Shown here: positions 35,655 to 43,768 of the stretch, piece by piece
Layout of the letters: the number at the start of each line of letters is the position of its first letter
How positions within the stretch are numbered: position 1 is the first letter of the stretch
Assembly: GCA_937974195.1 (NCBI GenBank)
Contig: CALJIC010000114.1
Location: 9,078 to 73,077 of the forward strand
DNA length: 64,000 nucleotides
From: an uncultured Roseiflexaceae bacterium
Lineage (GTDB): Bacteria; Chloroflexota; Chloroflexia; Chloroflexales; Roseiflexaceae
Direction: 5' to 3'
Notes under the pieces: model-generated
Seen by the model: the letters and a program-made list of their open reading frames with translations, nothing else
The model's database searches: none
What the model was told of the DNA's origin: nothing
Program-made: the position numbers and the translations under genes

Positions 35655-35683
35655 GCGGCATGCGTCGCCTTGCTAGAATCTGA

Positions 35684-35722
35684 AAGGGGTGCGCGGGCGG
35701 CGAAACCGCTCACACACCCCTT
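35684..35722. terminator. Bidirectional hairpin between convergent genes
   Basis: AAGGGGTG/CACCCCTT arms with an inner GCGG/CCGC stem, between the dehydrogenase stop and the histidine-kinase stop. A TGCTAGAAT box at 35671-35679 has no gene downstream and is probably chance. Confidence 0.55.
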
Positions 35723-35744
35723 CGGCGCGATGGCGCGCATCATC

Positions 35745-37343
35745 TCACGATGCGGCGGCGTTGAGCGCTTCCTGCTCCATCAGCGGGATGGTGATGCGGA
35801 AGGTCGTGCCCTTGCCGACGACGCTCGTCGCGTCCACCGTCCCGCCGTGCATGGAGATGAACTCCTTCACCAGGTAGAGCCCCAGCCCGAGCCCGCTGAT
35901 GGTCGCCTGCGGGATGTTGGCGGCGCGGTAGAAGCGGTCGAAGACGTGGGGAAGGTCCGTCGCCGGTATCCCGACGCCCTGGTCCGCCACCGTCATCACC
36001 GCCTGCCCGCCGACGGCCCGCGCCGCCACGGTGATGGTTCCGCCCTGCGGGCTGTACTTCATCGCGTTCTGCACCAGGTTGTACATCGCCTGCTCGAAGC
36101 GCAGCTCGTCGCCGTTGACCACGAGCTGGGATTCCGGCAGGTCCAGGACGATAGTGTGGTCCTCGGTGAGCAGCTCGAGCTCCTGCACGACCCGCACGAT
36201 GCTCTGCCGCAGGTCGATCGGCGCGCGCTCCAGCACGAGCTTCCCGTGCTCGAGCCGCGTGATGTCCAGCAGCGCGGTGGTCAGGCGGTCGAGCCGCTGC
36301 GCCTGGACGACAATGGCGTAGACCGGCTTCTCGACGCGGTCGGCCGTGAACTCACCGCGCTCGAAGCGCCGCTGCAGGAGCTGGGCGTAGCCGAGCACGG
36401 AGGTGACCGGCGTGCGGAGCTCGTGGGCGGTGGAGTTCAGGAAGGCGTCGCGCAGCTGCACGTTCGCCTCGGCCTCGGCCCGCGCCGCCTGCTCGCGTGC
36501 GATGCGCAGCTCCTGCTCGCGAAGCTGCCGCTGCGCCTCTTCCGCCTGCTTGCGCTCGGTGAGGTCGCGCGTGACCTTGCTGAAGCCGTGGAGAACGCCC
36601 GCGTCATCGTAGAGGGCGGTCAGCACGACGCTGGCCCAGAAGCGCGTGCCGTCCTTGCGGACCCGCCAGCCCTCCTCCTGGTAGACGCCCGCCTGGGCGG
36701 CGATCTGCAGCTCGCGCGCGGCCTTGCCGGTGGCCGCCTCCTCCGGCGGGTAGAAGATCGAGAAGTACTTCCCGATCACTTCGTCCGCCGTATAGCCTTT
36801 GATCAGCTGGGCGCCGATGTTCCAGCTCGTGATATACCCGTCGGTATTGAGCATGAAGATCGCATAGTCGCGCACCCCGGTCACGAGCAGCCGGAACTGC
36901 TCCTCGCTCTGGCGCAGCGCCTCCTCCGCCCGCTTGCGCTCGGTGAGGTCGCGCGTGACCTTGCTGAAGCCGCGGAGGACGCCCGCGTCATCGTAGAGGG
37001 CGGTCAGCACGACGCTGGCCCAGAAGCGCGTGCCGTCCTTGCGGACCCGCCAGCCCTCCTCCTGGTAGACGCCCGCCTGGGCGGCGATCTGCAGCTCGCG
37101 CGCGGCCTTGCCGGTGGCCGCCTCCTCCGGCGGGTAGAAGATCGAGAAGTACTTCCCGATCACTTCGTCCGCCGTATAGCCTTTGATCAGCTGGGCGCCG
37201 ATGTTCCAGCTCGTGATATACCCGTCGGTATTGAGCATGAAGATCGCATAGTCGCGCACCCCGGTCACGAGCAGCCGGAACTGCTCCTCGCTCATGCGCA
37301 ATGAGGGATCGACATTGCTCGCCCGACCTGAGAGGTCATCCAC
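35745..37343 (-). CDS. Cytosolic PAS-PAS histidine kinase
   Basis: A 532-residue sensor kinase without membrane spans. Two PAS/PAC modules of 128 residues, nearly identical to each other, are followed by a short coiled coil. Next come a HisKA domain (HELRTPVTSVLGYAQLL, His about 306) and an HATPase domain with N-box VQNAMKYSPQ and G-boxes DQGVGIP and GLGLYLVKEFISMHGG. No response regulator lies nearby, so it is an orphan. I chose the GTG at 37343 because GGAGG precedes it; the longer frame lacks a site. A TACAAT box lies at 37384-37389. Confidence 0.9.
   Translation of the reverse strand: MDDLSGRASNVDPSLRMSEEQFRLLVTGVRDYAIFMLNTDGYITSWNIGAQLIKGYTADEVIGKYFSIFYPPEEAATGKAARELQIAAQAGVYQEEGWRVRKDGTRFWASVVLTALYDDAGVLRGFSKVTRDLTERKRAEEALRQSEEQFRLLVTGVRDYAIFMLNTDGYITSWNIGAQLIKGYTADEVIGKYFSIFYPPEEAATGKAARELQIAAQAGVYQEEGWRVRKDGTRFWASVVLTALYDDAGVLHGFSKVTRDLTERKQAEEAQRQLREQELRIAREQAARAEAEANVQLRDAFLNSTAHELRTPVTSVLGYAQLLQRRFERGEFTADRVEKPVYAIVVQAQRLDRLTTALLDITRLEHGKLVLERAPIDLRQSIVRVVQELELLTEDHTIVLDLPESQLVVNGDELRFEQAMYNLVQNAMKYSPQGGTITVAARAVGGQAVMTVADQGVGIPATDLPHVFDRFYRAANIPQATISGLGLGLYLVKEFISMHGGTVDATSVVGKGTTFRITIPLMEQEALNAAAS
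36533..36909. repeat. PAS-module duplication, copy A
   Basis: Direct repeat of 377 bases at a period of 384 (128 codons). I count four differences by eye from copy B (36917-37293). Both lie in the histidine-kinase gene and encode one PAS/PAC unit each. Confidence 0.9.
36917..37293. repeat. PAS-module duplication, copy B
   Basis: Second copy of the in-frame 384-base unit; see copy A at 36533-36909. The encoded modules differ at the LRGFSK/LHGFSK position and in the linker. Confidence 0.9.
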
Positions 37344-37480
37344 CGTCCCAGTCCTCCATCGGCCTGCGGGTAGGCCTGCATCTATTGTACCGCAACGAAC
37401 ACCTGATCGCGCAGGATCGCACAAGATCGCACTCCTTGGGTGCTACCCGCTGCAGGTGCCGCTGGAGCTGCACCGGGAAC

Positions 37481-37517
37481 AAAAACAGAGTGCCGGGTCC
37501 ACTGCCCGGCACTCTGT
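37481..37517 (-). terminator. Intrinsic terminator of tmRNA
   Basis: Minus strand: ACAGAGTGCCGGG/CCCGGCACTCTGT stem followed by TTTTTG. It lies 28 bases past the CCA end of ssrA. Confidence 0.88.
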
Positions 37518-37544
37518 ATCCGGCTATGAGACTGGCTGTAGAAG

Positions 37545-37912
37545 TGGTGGAGATGGGGGGAGTCGAACCCCCGTCCAGAAAAGTAAGCCGAAGGCGTCTA
37601 CAAGCTTAGTTCGTCGTTTATTGTCGCTCGCGGCCACACGGCGAACAGAGCGGCCTTTGAGCCATCCCGCTTGTCTTAGCCCAGCCTAGCGGGCGTTAGC
37701 TGGGAGCGCCCCGACTTGCTGGCGCTCGCTCTACCCCATCGGGGTGAGGGCAGGCGAGCGGGCTACCTAGTTAGTTAGGCAGCCAGGGCCATCGCCGGCT
37801 TGAAGGCGACAACCTTGTTGTTGTTGGCAGTTATGCCGTTGCCCCTTTAACGAGACTGGGCGGCTCGGCTTGCAACCTGCGGCATCCTTCCCTGTCGAAA
37901 CCAAGCATCCCC
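37545..37912 (-). ncRNA. ssrA: tmRNA (ssrA)
   Basis: A 368-nt one-piece tmRNA. The 5' end GGGGATG pairs with CATCTCC at the 3' end, followed by A and an encoded CCA. The tRNA-like T-arm GGGGG-TTCGACT-CCCCC and the 5' GGTTTCGACAGGG are diagnostic. The tag frame starts at GCC (37826-37828) and ends TAA (37775-37777), encoding ANNNKVVAFKPAMALAA, whose ALAA end is the ClpXP/ClpAP degron. It rescues ribosomes stalled on broken mRNAs with SmpB. Own promoter and terminator flank it. Confidence 0.97.
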
Positions 37913-37925
37913 TTGGTGCCACAGT

Positions 37926-37954
37926 ATTGTAGCAGTTCTGTGCGCCCCTGTAAA
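37926..37954 (-). promoter_or_regulatory. tmRNA promoter
   Basis: Minus strand TTTACA (37949-37954), 17 bases, TACAAT (37926-37931) with TGC before it. Start about 37919, so a short leader would be removed by RNase P to give the mature 5' end at 37912. Confidence 0.8.
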
Positions 37955-37963
37955 GTAGAATGG

Positions 37964-37972
37964 TGTTAGAAT
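37964..37972 (+). promoter_or_regulatory. Extended -10 box for the LppX-like gene
   Basis: TGTTAGAAT (hexamer 37967-37972), back to back with the tmRNA promoter; the 110-base leader includes a GC-rich hairpin. Confidence 0.4.
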
Positions 37973-38081
37973 CACAGTGGGGCCGGGGAGGCTACGCCTC
38001 GCGCGAAGCCCCGCTCCCTCCTTGCCTCCCTGCGGGTGGTGCCGCGGCACCGCACCGCGTAGCGCCTGGTAGAAGAGGGCT

Positions 38082-39233
38082 ATGTCTAAACGCAGCATCG
38101 TTTTCGTGCTCCTGCTGGGTGCGCTCCTCGTGCAGTCCGCCGCACACGCCCAGAGCACATCGCAGCCCGCCAACCTGTTTGCCGAGGCGGTCGAGCGAAC
38201 GGCGCAGCTCAACACCTACCGAGTCACCTACAGCGTGCGCGCCACCGGCACGATGGCCCACCCGCTCGCCCGCGTGCCGCCGGCCGGCGAGGTGGTGCTG
38301 GCCGAGCTCACCGGCGTCTTCGCCGGCCGGGACTCCTCCCTGGTGTACCGCTCCCCCAACCTCCTGGCGCTCGGGTACGAGCCGGAGCGCGCGATCGAGC
38401 TGGTGGTGGCGAAGGGCAATACCTACGCGCTCGGCCCGCTGCCGCTCAGCGGCGCCGGCGAGGCGCGCTGGTACAACTTCGGCGCCCAGTCCCCGCCCGA
38501 GGTCCAGCCGCCGCTCACGCCGGCCACGGCGCTCGAGACCCTCGCCGGACGGCTGGACCCCGCGCTCCTCAGGCATGTGCGCTACGAGCAGCTCGATGGC
38601 AAGCGCTGCAGAGTCTATCGCGGCGGCGCGGACGTGGTTGCGGAGGCGCTGATCAGGCTCGGCCGCCCGGTCACCAACGAGACCAACAAGTCGGTCGAGC
38701 AGCAGCTCAGTGGCGTCCGCATGAGCCGCGCCGAGTACCTGATCTGGGTCTGCGCCGACGGCTTCGTGCGGCAGATCCGCGTGACCGCCGCGGGCAGCCA
38801 GATCAGCCGCCCGTCGCTGCGTTTCACCGCCGATATCCGGCTGCAGATCAGCGAGGTCGGCAGCCGGCGGCTGAGCGTTGCGCCGCCGGAGGAGGCGCTG
38901 AGCCTGCGGGTGCAGCCGCCGGTGCGCGCCGTTGCGCTCGCCGAGGCCCCGCTGTTGCAGGCGGCGGACGAAACCTCCGCCGATCTGGGCCGGGTCAGGC
39001 CCCGCGACGCGCTTCAGGTGCTCGATCGCACGGCGGACAGCGCCTGGTACCGGGTGCGCGCCGCGACGGCGGTCGGGTGGATCCCAGCCGTGCTGGTGCG
39101 CGTCCCCAGCGGCCAGCAGCGTATCCCGGTCATTGGCGAGGCGCCTCCCGCCGCGCCCGCGGTCACAGGCACCCCGCAGATCACCGCGACGGTCACAGTC
39201 ACCCCGACGGTCACAGTTACCCCGACGCCGTAG
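38082..39233 (+). CDS. Secreted LppX-like protein with SH3-like domain
   Basis: A 383-residue exported protein. A cleavable signal ends about AHA (residues 20-23). Residues 30-265 form a beta-rich domain resembling the LppX/LprAFG lipid-carrier fold (NTYRVTYSVRATGTM, RYEQLDGKRCRVYRGG, WVCADGFVRQIRVTA). Residues 280-345 look like an SH3_3 domain (APLLQAADETSADLGRVRPRDALQVLDRT ... GWIPAVLV). The C-terminus is a TVTVTPTP repeat tail, probably wall-facing. No lipobox. Role unknown; a hydrophobic carrier in the envelope is possible. Confidence 0.7.
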   Translation: MSKRSIVFVLLLGALLVQSAAHAQSTSQPANLFAEAVERTAQLNTYRVTYSVRATGTMAHPLARVPPAGEVVLAELTGVFAGRDSSLVYRSPNLLALGYEPERAIELVVAKGNTYALGPLPLSGAGEARWYNFGAQSPPEVQPPLTPATALETLAGRLDPALLRHVRYEQLDGKRCRVYRGGADVVAEALIRLGRPVTNETNKSVEQQLSGVRMSRAEYLIWVCADGFVRQIRVTAAGSQISRPSLRFTADIRLQISEVGSRRLSVAPPEEALSLRVQPPVRAVALAEAPLLQAADETSADLGRVRPRDALQVLDRTADSAWYRVRAATAVGWIPAVLVRVPSGQQRIPVIGEAPPAAPAVTGTPQITATVTVTPTVTVTPTP

Positions 39234-39324
39234 CACGGCCGGGAGGTGTGGCGAGCGCAGGCTTTCTCGCGAGCAGCTTTCAGCCAGGAGGCGTGGCCGG
39301 CCGCGGGCCCTCCACGGGTTTTTC

Positions 39325-39367
39325 CTCGGTCGCTCTGCGGCGACGAAGTCGCCGCAGAGCGACCGAG
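39325..39367. repeat. Perfect 20-bp hairpin with GAA loop
   Basis: Arms 39325-39344 and 39348-39367 are exact complements around GAA, ending one base before the TauE-family stop codon. On the minus strand it is followed by AGGAAAAA rather than T, so terminator use is clearer for the plus strand gene. Confidence 0.8.
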
Positions 39368-39368
39368 A

Positions 39369-40121
39369 CTACCACAGCATGGCCAGCGCCGCGGCCAGCG
39401 TGAGCGATAGCGCGATGAGCTCGAACAGCCGCTGGTTCATCCGCTCCACGATCGGGCGGCCGATCAGCGCGCCGAGCATGGCGCAGGGGCCCAGCAGCAG
39501 AGCGATGCCCAGTGAGGCCGGGTTGATGAACCCGAGCGAGGCGCTGAAGGGCACCTTGAAGAGGTTGAGCACGAAGAAGTACCACGCGGCCGTCCCGACG
39601 AAGACGATCTTCGGCAGGCGCATGGCGAGCAGGTAGAGGATCATGATCGGCCCGGCCGCGTTGGCGACCATCGTGGTGAAGCCCGCCGCGATGCCGGTGA
39701 GCGGCGCGAACCAGCGCGCGGCCGGCCGCGCCTCGCCCTCGGGCTGGGCCGGGCGGCGCGAGCGCACGAACTGAAAGATCACCAGGACGAAGAGGATCGC
39801 GCCGATCATCCGGCGCAGCTGCGCGTCGTCCACGCGCCCCAGCGCGAAGTAGCCGGCCACGATCCCGGCCGCCGCCCACGGCAGCAGCCGCCACAGGTGG
39901 GGCCAGCTGGCGTCCCGCCGGTACGCGCTGACCGCGACGAGGTCGGCGCAGATCAGGATCACCAGCACCAGCCCCACCGAGTCGCGCGCCGGGAACGCCA
40001 GCGCGAAGATCGCCACGTTGAGGATGCCGAGGCCGGGGATGCCGGTCTTCGAGAGGCCGACGAGGAAGGCGCCCAGCGCGCCGAGCGCCCACTGCCACCA
40101 CATCAGGTCTGCGATGGTCAT
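39369..40121 (-). CDS. TauE/SafE-family exporter
   Basis: A 250-residue membrane protein with about eight spans and the TauE/SafE pattern: GALGAFLVGLSKTGIPGLGIL in the first half and GIAAGFTTMVANAAGPIMILYLLAMRLPK in the second, an internal duplication. Members export sulfite or organosulfonates, among other anions. Its start overlaps the xylB stop by four bases (ATGA), so it is translationally coupled to a sugar kinase, which is unusual. Last gene of the xylose-type operon. Confidence 0.88.
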   Translation of the reverse strand: MTIADLMWWQWALGALGAFLVGLSKTGIPGLGILNVAIFALAFPARDSVGLVLVILICADLVAVSAYRRDASWPHLWRLLPWAAAGIVAGYFALGRVDDAQLRRMIGAILFVLVIFQFVRSRRPAQPEGEARPAARWFAPLTGIAAGFTTMVANAAGPIMILYLLAMRLPKIVFVGTAAWYFFVLNLFKVPFSASLGFINPASLGIALLLGPCAMLGALIGRPIVERMNQRLFELIALSLTLAAALAMLW

Positions 40122-41629
40122 GCGGCGAGCCGGTGCATGCTGCTGCGCAGGGCCGCGTACAGGTCACGGTACACGGCGTAGACCGGCTCGTAGGCCGCGG
40201 CGTCCGCGCTCGGCGCCGTGGTGCCGGTGACAGAGACGCAGCGGTCCACCGCCTCGTAGACGTCGCGGAAGACGCCGGCCGCCACGCCGGCCAGCAGCGC
40301 CGCGCCGTAGGCCGGGCCCTCCTCGGCGCCCAGCGTCGCCACCTCCGCGCCGTAGATGTCGGCCTGCATCTGGCGCCACAGCGGGCTGCGCGCGCCGCCG
40401 CCGGTGACGCGGATCTGCTCGATCTGCAGGCCGAGCCCGCGCATGATCTCCAGCCCGTCGCGCATCGAGTAGACCACGCCCTCCATAACCGCCCGCGCCA
40501 GGTGGGCCGCGGTGTGCCGCGCCGTCAGCCCGACGAACGCCCCGCGCGCCAGTGGGTCGAGGTGCGGCGTGCGCTCGCCGCTCAGGTACGGCAGGAACAC
40601 CAGCCCTTCGGCGCCCGGCGGGACGGTGGCCGCCATGGCGGTCAGGTCGTCGTAGCTGAGCTGCGTGGGCGTGGGGCGCAGGTTCTGCAGCGTGAGCATC
40701 CGCCGGAACCACTGGAACGACCCGCCGGCCGCCAGCGTCACCGCCATCAGGTGGTACTGGCCCGGCACGTCGTGGCAGAAGGTGTGCAGCCGCCCCTGCG
40801 GGTCGAGCGCGATCGCGTCGCTGTGGGCGAAGATCACGCCGCTGGTGCCGATGCTCGAGCTCACCACCCCGGCGCGGACGATCCCGGTGCCGATCGCCGC
40901 CGCCGCGTTGTCGCCGCCGCCTGCGGCCACCGGCAGCCCGGCCGGCAGCCCCAGATCCGCAGCCACCTCGGGCCGGAGCCGGCCGGCCACCTGCGGCCCC
41001 TCGTAGACCGGCGGCAGCCACTCGCGCGGGATCTCGAGCTTCTCCAGGATCTCGTCGCTCCAGTCCCGGCTCCTGAGGTCCAGCAGCAGCGTCCCGGCGG
41101 CGTCCGAGGCGTCCGAGGCGCGCTCGCCGGTCAGCATGAGCCGGATGTAGTCCTTCGGCAGCAGCACCTGCGCCACCCGCGCGTAGTTGGCGGGCTCGTG
41201 GTTGCGCAGCCAGAGGATCTTCGGCGCCTGGAAGCCGGTGAGCGCCGGGTTGCCGGCGAGCTCGATCAGCCGCGCCGCGCCCACCCGCGCGGTGATCTCC
41301 TCGCACTCCGCGGCGGTGCGCTGGTCGTTCCACAGCAGCGCCGGCCGGATCACCTGCCCCTCGGCGTCGAGGAACACCGCGCCGTGCATCTGGCCGGTCA
41401 GGCCAAGCCCGGCGATCCGGGCGGCGTCCCCGCCGGCCCGGGCGACCACCTCGCGCAGCGCCTGCCGGGCGCCCCGCCACCAGTCGGCCGGGTCCTGCTC
41501 GCTCCACAGTGGCTGGGGCGTGTGCAGCGGGTACTCGGCGGTGGCGGTGGCCAGCACGCGCCCATCCGCGTCGCACAGCAGCGCCTTCGCGCCCGAGGTG
41601 CCGATGTCGAGGCCGATCAGCAAGGACAT
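40118..41629 (-). CDS. xylB: Xylulokinase (FGGY family)
   Basis: A 503-residue FGGY carbohydrate kinase. The phosphate-1 loop is GLDIGTSGAKALLCDADG (residues 6-23), LTGQMHGAVFLD matches XylB, WNDQRTAAECEEI is the substrate-site segment, and GGGDNAAAAIGTG and RVTGGGARSPLWRQMQADIYG are the FGGY C-terminal motifs. Phosphorylates D-xylulose to xylulose-5-phosphate. Lies downstream of xylA across an inverted repeat. The identity is strong at family level; a related ketose substrate is possible. Confidence 0.9.
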   Translation of the reverse strand: MSLLIGLDIGTSGAKALLCDADGRVLATATAEYPLHTPQPLWSEQDPADWWRGARQALREVVARAGGDAARIAGLGLTGQMHGAVFLDAEGQVIRPALLWNDQRTAAECEEITARVGAARLIELAGNPALTGFQAPKILWLRNHEPANYARVAQVLLPKDYIRLMLTGERASDASDAAGTLLLDLRSRDWSDEILEKLEIPREWLPPVYEGPQVAGRLRPEVAADLGLPAGLPVAAGGGDNAAAAIGTGIVRAGVVSSSIGTSGVIFAHSDAIALDPQGRLHTFCHDVPGQYHLMAVTLAAGGSFQWFRRMLTLQNLRPTPTQLSYDDLTAMAATVPPGAEGLVFLPYLSGERTPHLDPLARGAFVGLTARHTAAHLARAVMEGVVYSMRDGLEIMRGLGLQIEQIRVTGGGARSPLWRQMQADIYGAEVATLGAEEGPAYGAALLAGVAAGVFRDVYEAVDRCVSVTGTTAPSADAAAYEPVYAVYRDLYAALRSSMHRLAA

Positions 41630-41669
41630 AGCAGTTCTTTCGATCTTGTGCGAGACCAGGAAGGGAGAC

Positions 41670-41694
41670 TCAGGGGAGGCTCAGCCTCCCCTGA
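41670..41694. repeat. 12-bp inverted repeat between xylA and xylB
   Basis: TCAGGGGAGGCT and AGCCTCCCCTGA flank a single C. It forms a hairpin in the 94-base gap upstream of the xylB ribosome site. Confidence 0.75.
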
Positions 41695-41723
41695 ATCCAT
41701 CGCCGTCACGTGTCACGCGCGGG

Positions 41724-42893
41724 CTAGCGCACGCCCATCAGCAGGTCGAAGGTGAGCTGGTCGAGCCGCTCGTAGGCCATCCCGCGCGCGCTGATCGCCC
41801 GCCGGTCGAAGCTGTGGCCCTTGAGCGCGTCGGCCTTCTCCCGGCTGTACGCGCCCAGGAACGGCGCCATCGAGCCGTCGTCGGCGCGGATCTCCGCCAG
41901 CAGCGCCTGGATCTCCGGGTCCTCGTTGAAGCGCCGCGCCTTCTCCTTCAGGATCAGGTAGGAGCGCATGCAGCCGCGGGCGAAGTCCTTGACCCCCTCG
42001 TAGTCCTCGGTGCGGTAGGCGTGGGCGTCGAAGTGGCGGCTGCCGTCGTAGCCCACGTCCTCCAGGAACTTCACCAGGAAGAAGGCCGCCTTCGGGTTCA
42101 CCGAGCCGAAGCGGAAGTCCTGGTCGTAGCGGCCGGGCGCCTGGTCGTTCAGGTCGATGTGGAACAGCTTGCCGGCCTCCCACGCCTGGGCCACGCCGTG
42201 CAGGAAGTTCAGCCCCGCCATGGTCTCGTGGGCCACCTCGGGGTTCAGCCCGACCATCTCGGGGTAGTCGAGCGTGTTGATCAGCGCCAGCGCGTGACCC
42301 ACCGTCGCCAGGAAGATGTCGCCGCGCGGCTCGTTCGGCTTGGGCTCCAGCGCGAACTTCAGGTTGTAGCCCTGATCCTTGACATAAGCGCACAGGAAGT
42401 TGAGCGCCTCGCGGTAGCGCTTGAGCGCCTCGGCCGGGTCCTTGGTCGCGTCGGACTCGACGCCCTCGCGGCCGCCCCAGAACACGTAGACCGTCGCGCC
42501 GCACTCGACGCCGAGGTCGATCGAGCGCATGGTCTTCTGGAGCGCGTAGGCGCGCACCTTCGGGTCGTTGGAGGTGAACGCGCCGTCCTTGAAGACCGGG
42601 TCGGTGAACAGGTTGGTGGTCGCCATCGGCACCACCAGGCCGGTCTCCTTCAGCGCCGCTTTGAACTCGCGCACGATCCGGTCGCGCTCGGCCGGCGTCG
42701 CGTCGATCGGCACCAGGTCGTTGTCGTGGAAGTTCACGCCGTAGGCGCCGGTGTCGGCCAGCAGGTGGACGAGCTCGACTGGCGAGAGCGGGTTGCGCAC
42801 CGGCTCGCCAAACGGGTCCCGCCCGAGGTTGCCGACCGTCCACAGACCGAAGGTGAACTTGTGCTCGGGCCGGGGGGTGTATGCGTCTGTCAT
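41724..42893 (-). CDS. xylA: Xylose isomerase (short, class I type)
   Basis: A 389-residue xylose isomerase, the length typical of the actinobacterial class. Motifs: GVNFHDNDLVP with the catalytic His, FWGGREGVE, LEPKPNEPRGD and GLNPEVAHE metal ligands, and FHIDLNDQAPGRYDQDFRFG, all intact. Converts D-xylose to D-xylulose with two divalent metals. 65 bases after the SDR gene. Complete. Confidence 0.95.
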   Translation of the reverse strand: MTDAYTPRPEHKFTFGLWTVGNLGRDPFGEPVRNPLSPVELVHLLADTGAYGVNFHDNDLVPIDATPAERDRIVREFKAALKETGLVVPMATTNLFTDPVFKDGAFTSNDPKVRAYALQKTMRSIDLGVECGATVYVFWGGREGVESDATKDPAEALKRYREALNFLCAYVKDQGYNLKFALEPKPNEPRGDIFLATVGHALALINTLDYPEMVGLNPEVAHETMAGLNFLHGVAQAWEAGKLFHIDLNDQAPGRYDQDFRFGSVNPKAAFFLVKFLEDVGYDGSRHFDAHAYRTEDYEGVKDFARGCMRSYLILKEKARRFNEDPEIQALLAEIRADDGSMAPFLGAYSREKADALKGHSFDRRAISARGMAYERLDQLTFDLLMGVR

Positions 42894-42958
42894 CGGATCG
42901 CTCCGCTTTCTGAATGAGGATGGGCGCGCCGCGCCCTATCCTCGGGCGGCCTCATGTA

Positions 42959-43720
42959 TTACGGCAGCGGGCTGGTCATGCACCACCCGCCGTCGACGAT
43001 CAGCGTCTGGCCGGTGATGTGCGCGGCTGCGTCGGAAGCCAGGAACAGCAGCGCCCCGGCGACGTCCTCCGGCTGCCCGACGCGCCCGGTGGGGATCACG
43101 CCGGCCCAGTGGACATCGTACTCGGGGTCGTCCCTGCGGTTGCGCTCGTTGTCGATCGCGCCGATCCCCAGCGCGTTGACGGTGATGCGATGGGGCGCCA
43201 GCTCGACCGCCCACACGCGCGCCATGTGCCGCAGCGCGGCCTTGGTGATCCCATAGGCCCCGAGGTTCGGGATGGCCTGCACGCCGGTGACCGAGGACGA
43301 GAAGATGATCCGCCCGCCGCCGCCCTGCGCGATCATCTGCTGCGCGGCGGCCTGGGCGCCGAAGAACGACCCCTTCACGTTCAGGTCGATCAGCGTGTCG
43401 AGGATGAGCTCGTCGGTCTCGAGCAGCGGCGCGCTGATCGTCAGCCCGGCGTTGGCGGCGAAGATGTCCAGCCGCCCGAACAGCTCGACCGCGCGCGCCA
43501 CCAGATCGCGGTTCGCCGCCGCCGACGAGAGGTCGGCCTCGTGGCGCTCGGCGCGCCCGCCGGCCGCCCGGATGCGCGCCACCGTCGCCTCGGCCCGCTC
43601 GGGCTCGCCGTAGTGGCTGAGCAGCACCGTGCAGCCCTGGGCGGCGAGCGCGGTCGCCATCGCCGCGCCGATCTCCCGGCTCGCGCCGGTCACAATCGCA
43701 ACTTTCCCCGAAAAGGTCAT
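42959..43720 (-). CDS. SDR-family oxidoreductase
   Basis: A 253-residue short-chain dehydrogenase. The cofactor motif is TGASREIGAA (residues 11-20; the usual arginine-glycine is RE here), NAG is in FAANAGLT, and the catalytic S...YxxxK is FSSSVTGVQAIPNLGAYGITK. The C-terminus ITGQTLIVDGGW is standard. Probably oxidises a pentose or a derived polyol or lactone in the xylose-type pathway. ATG at 43720; the 30-base palindrome at 43732-43761 lies just upstream and its ribosome site is weak. Confidence 0.9.
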   Translation of the reverse strand: MTFSGKVAIVTGASREIGAAMATALAAQGCTVLLSHYGEPERAEATVARIRAAGGRAERHEADLSSAAANRDLVARAVELFGRLDIFAANAGLTISAPLLETDELILDTLIDLNVKGSFFGAQAAAQQMIAQGGGGRIIFSSSVTGVQAIPNLGAYGITKAALRHMARVWAVELAPHRITVNALGIGAIDNERNRRDDPEYDVHWAGVIPTGRVGQPEDVAGALLFLASDAAAHITGQTLIVDGGWCMTSPLP

Positions 43721-43731
43721 AGGAATAAGGC

Positions 43732-43761
43732 GGCGCTGCGGCGAGGCCTCGCCGCAGCGCC
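43732..43761. repeat. Contiguous perfect 30-bp palindrome
   Basis: GGCGCTGCGGCGAGG followed directly by its reverse complement, with no spacer. It lies between the epimerase stop (43769) and the SDR start (43720), close to where the SDR ribosome site should be. Confidence 0.85.
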
Positions 43762-43768
43762 ATGCCAC

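Noticed and set aside
35671..35679. TGCTAGAAT promoter box
   Set aside because: Points toward the 3' end of a convergent gene with nothing to transcribe; probably chance.
37545..37600. A tRNA gene (TTCGA arm and CCA end)
   Set aside because: There is no anticodon arm; the arm belongs to the tRNA-like end of tmRNA.
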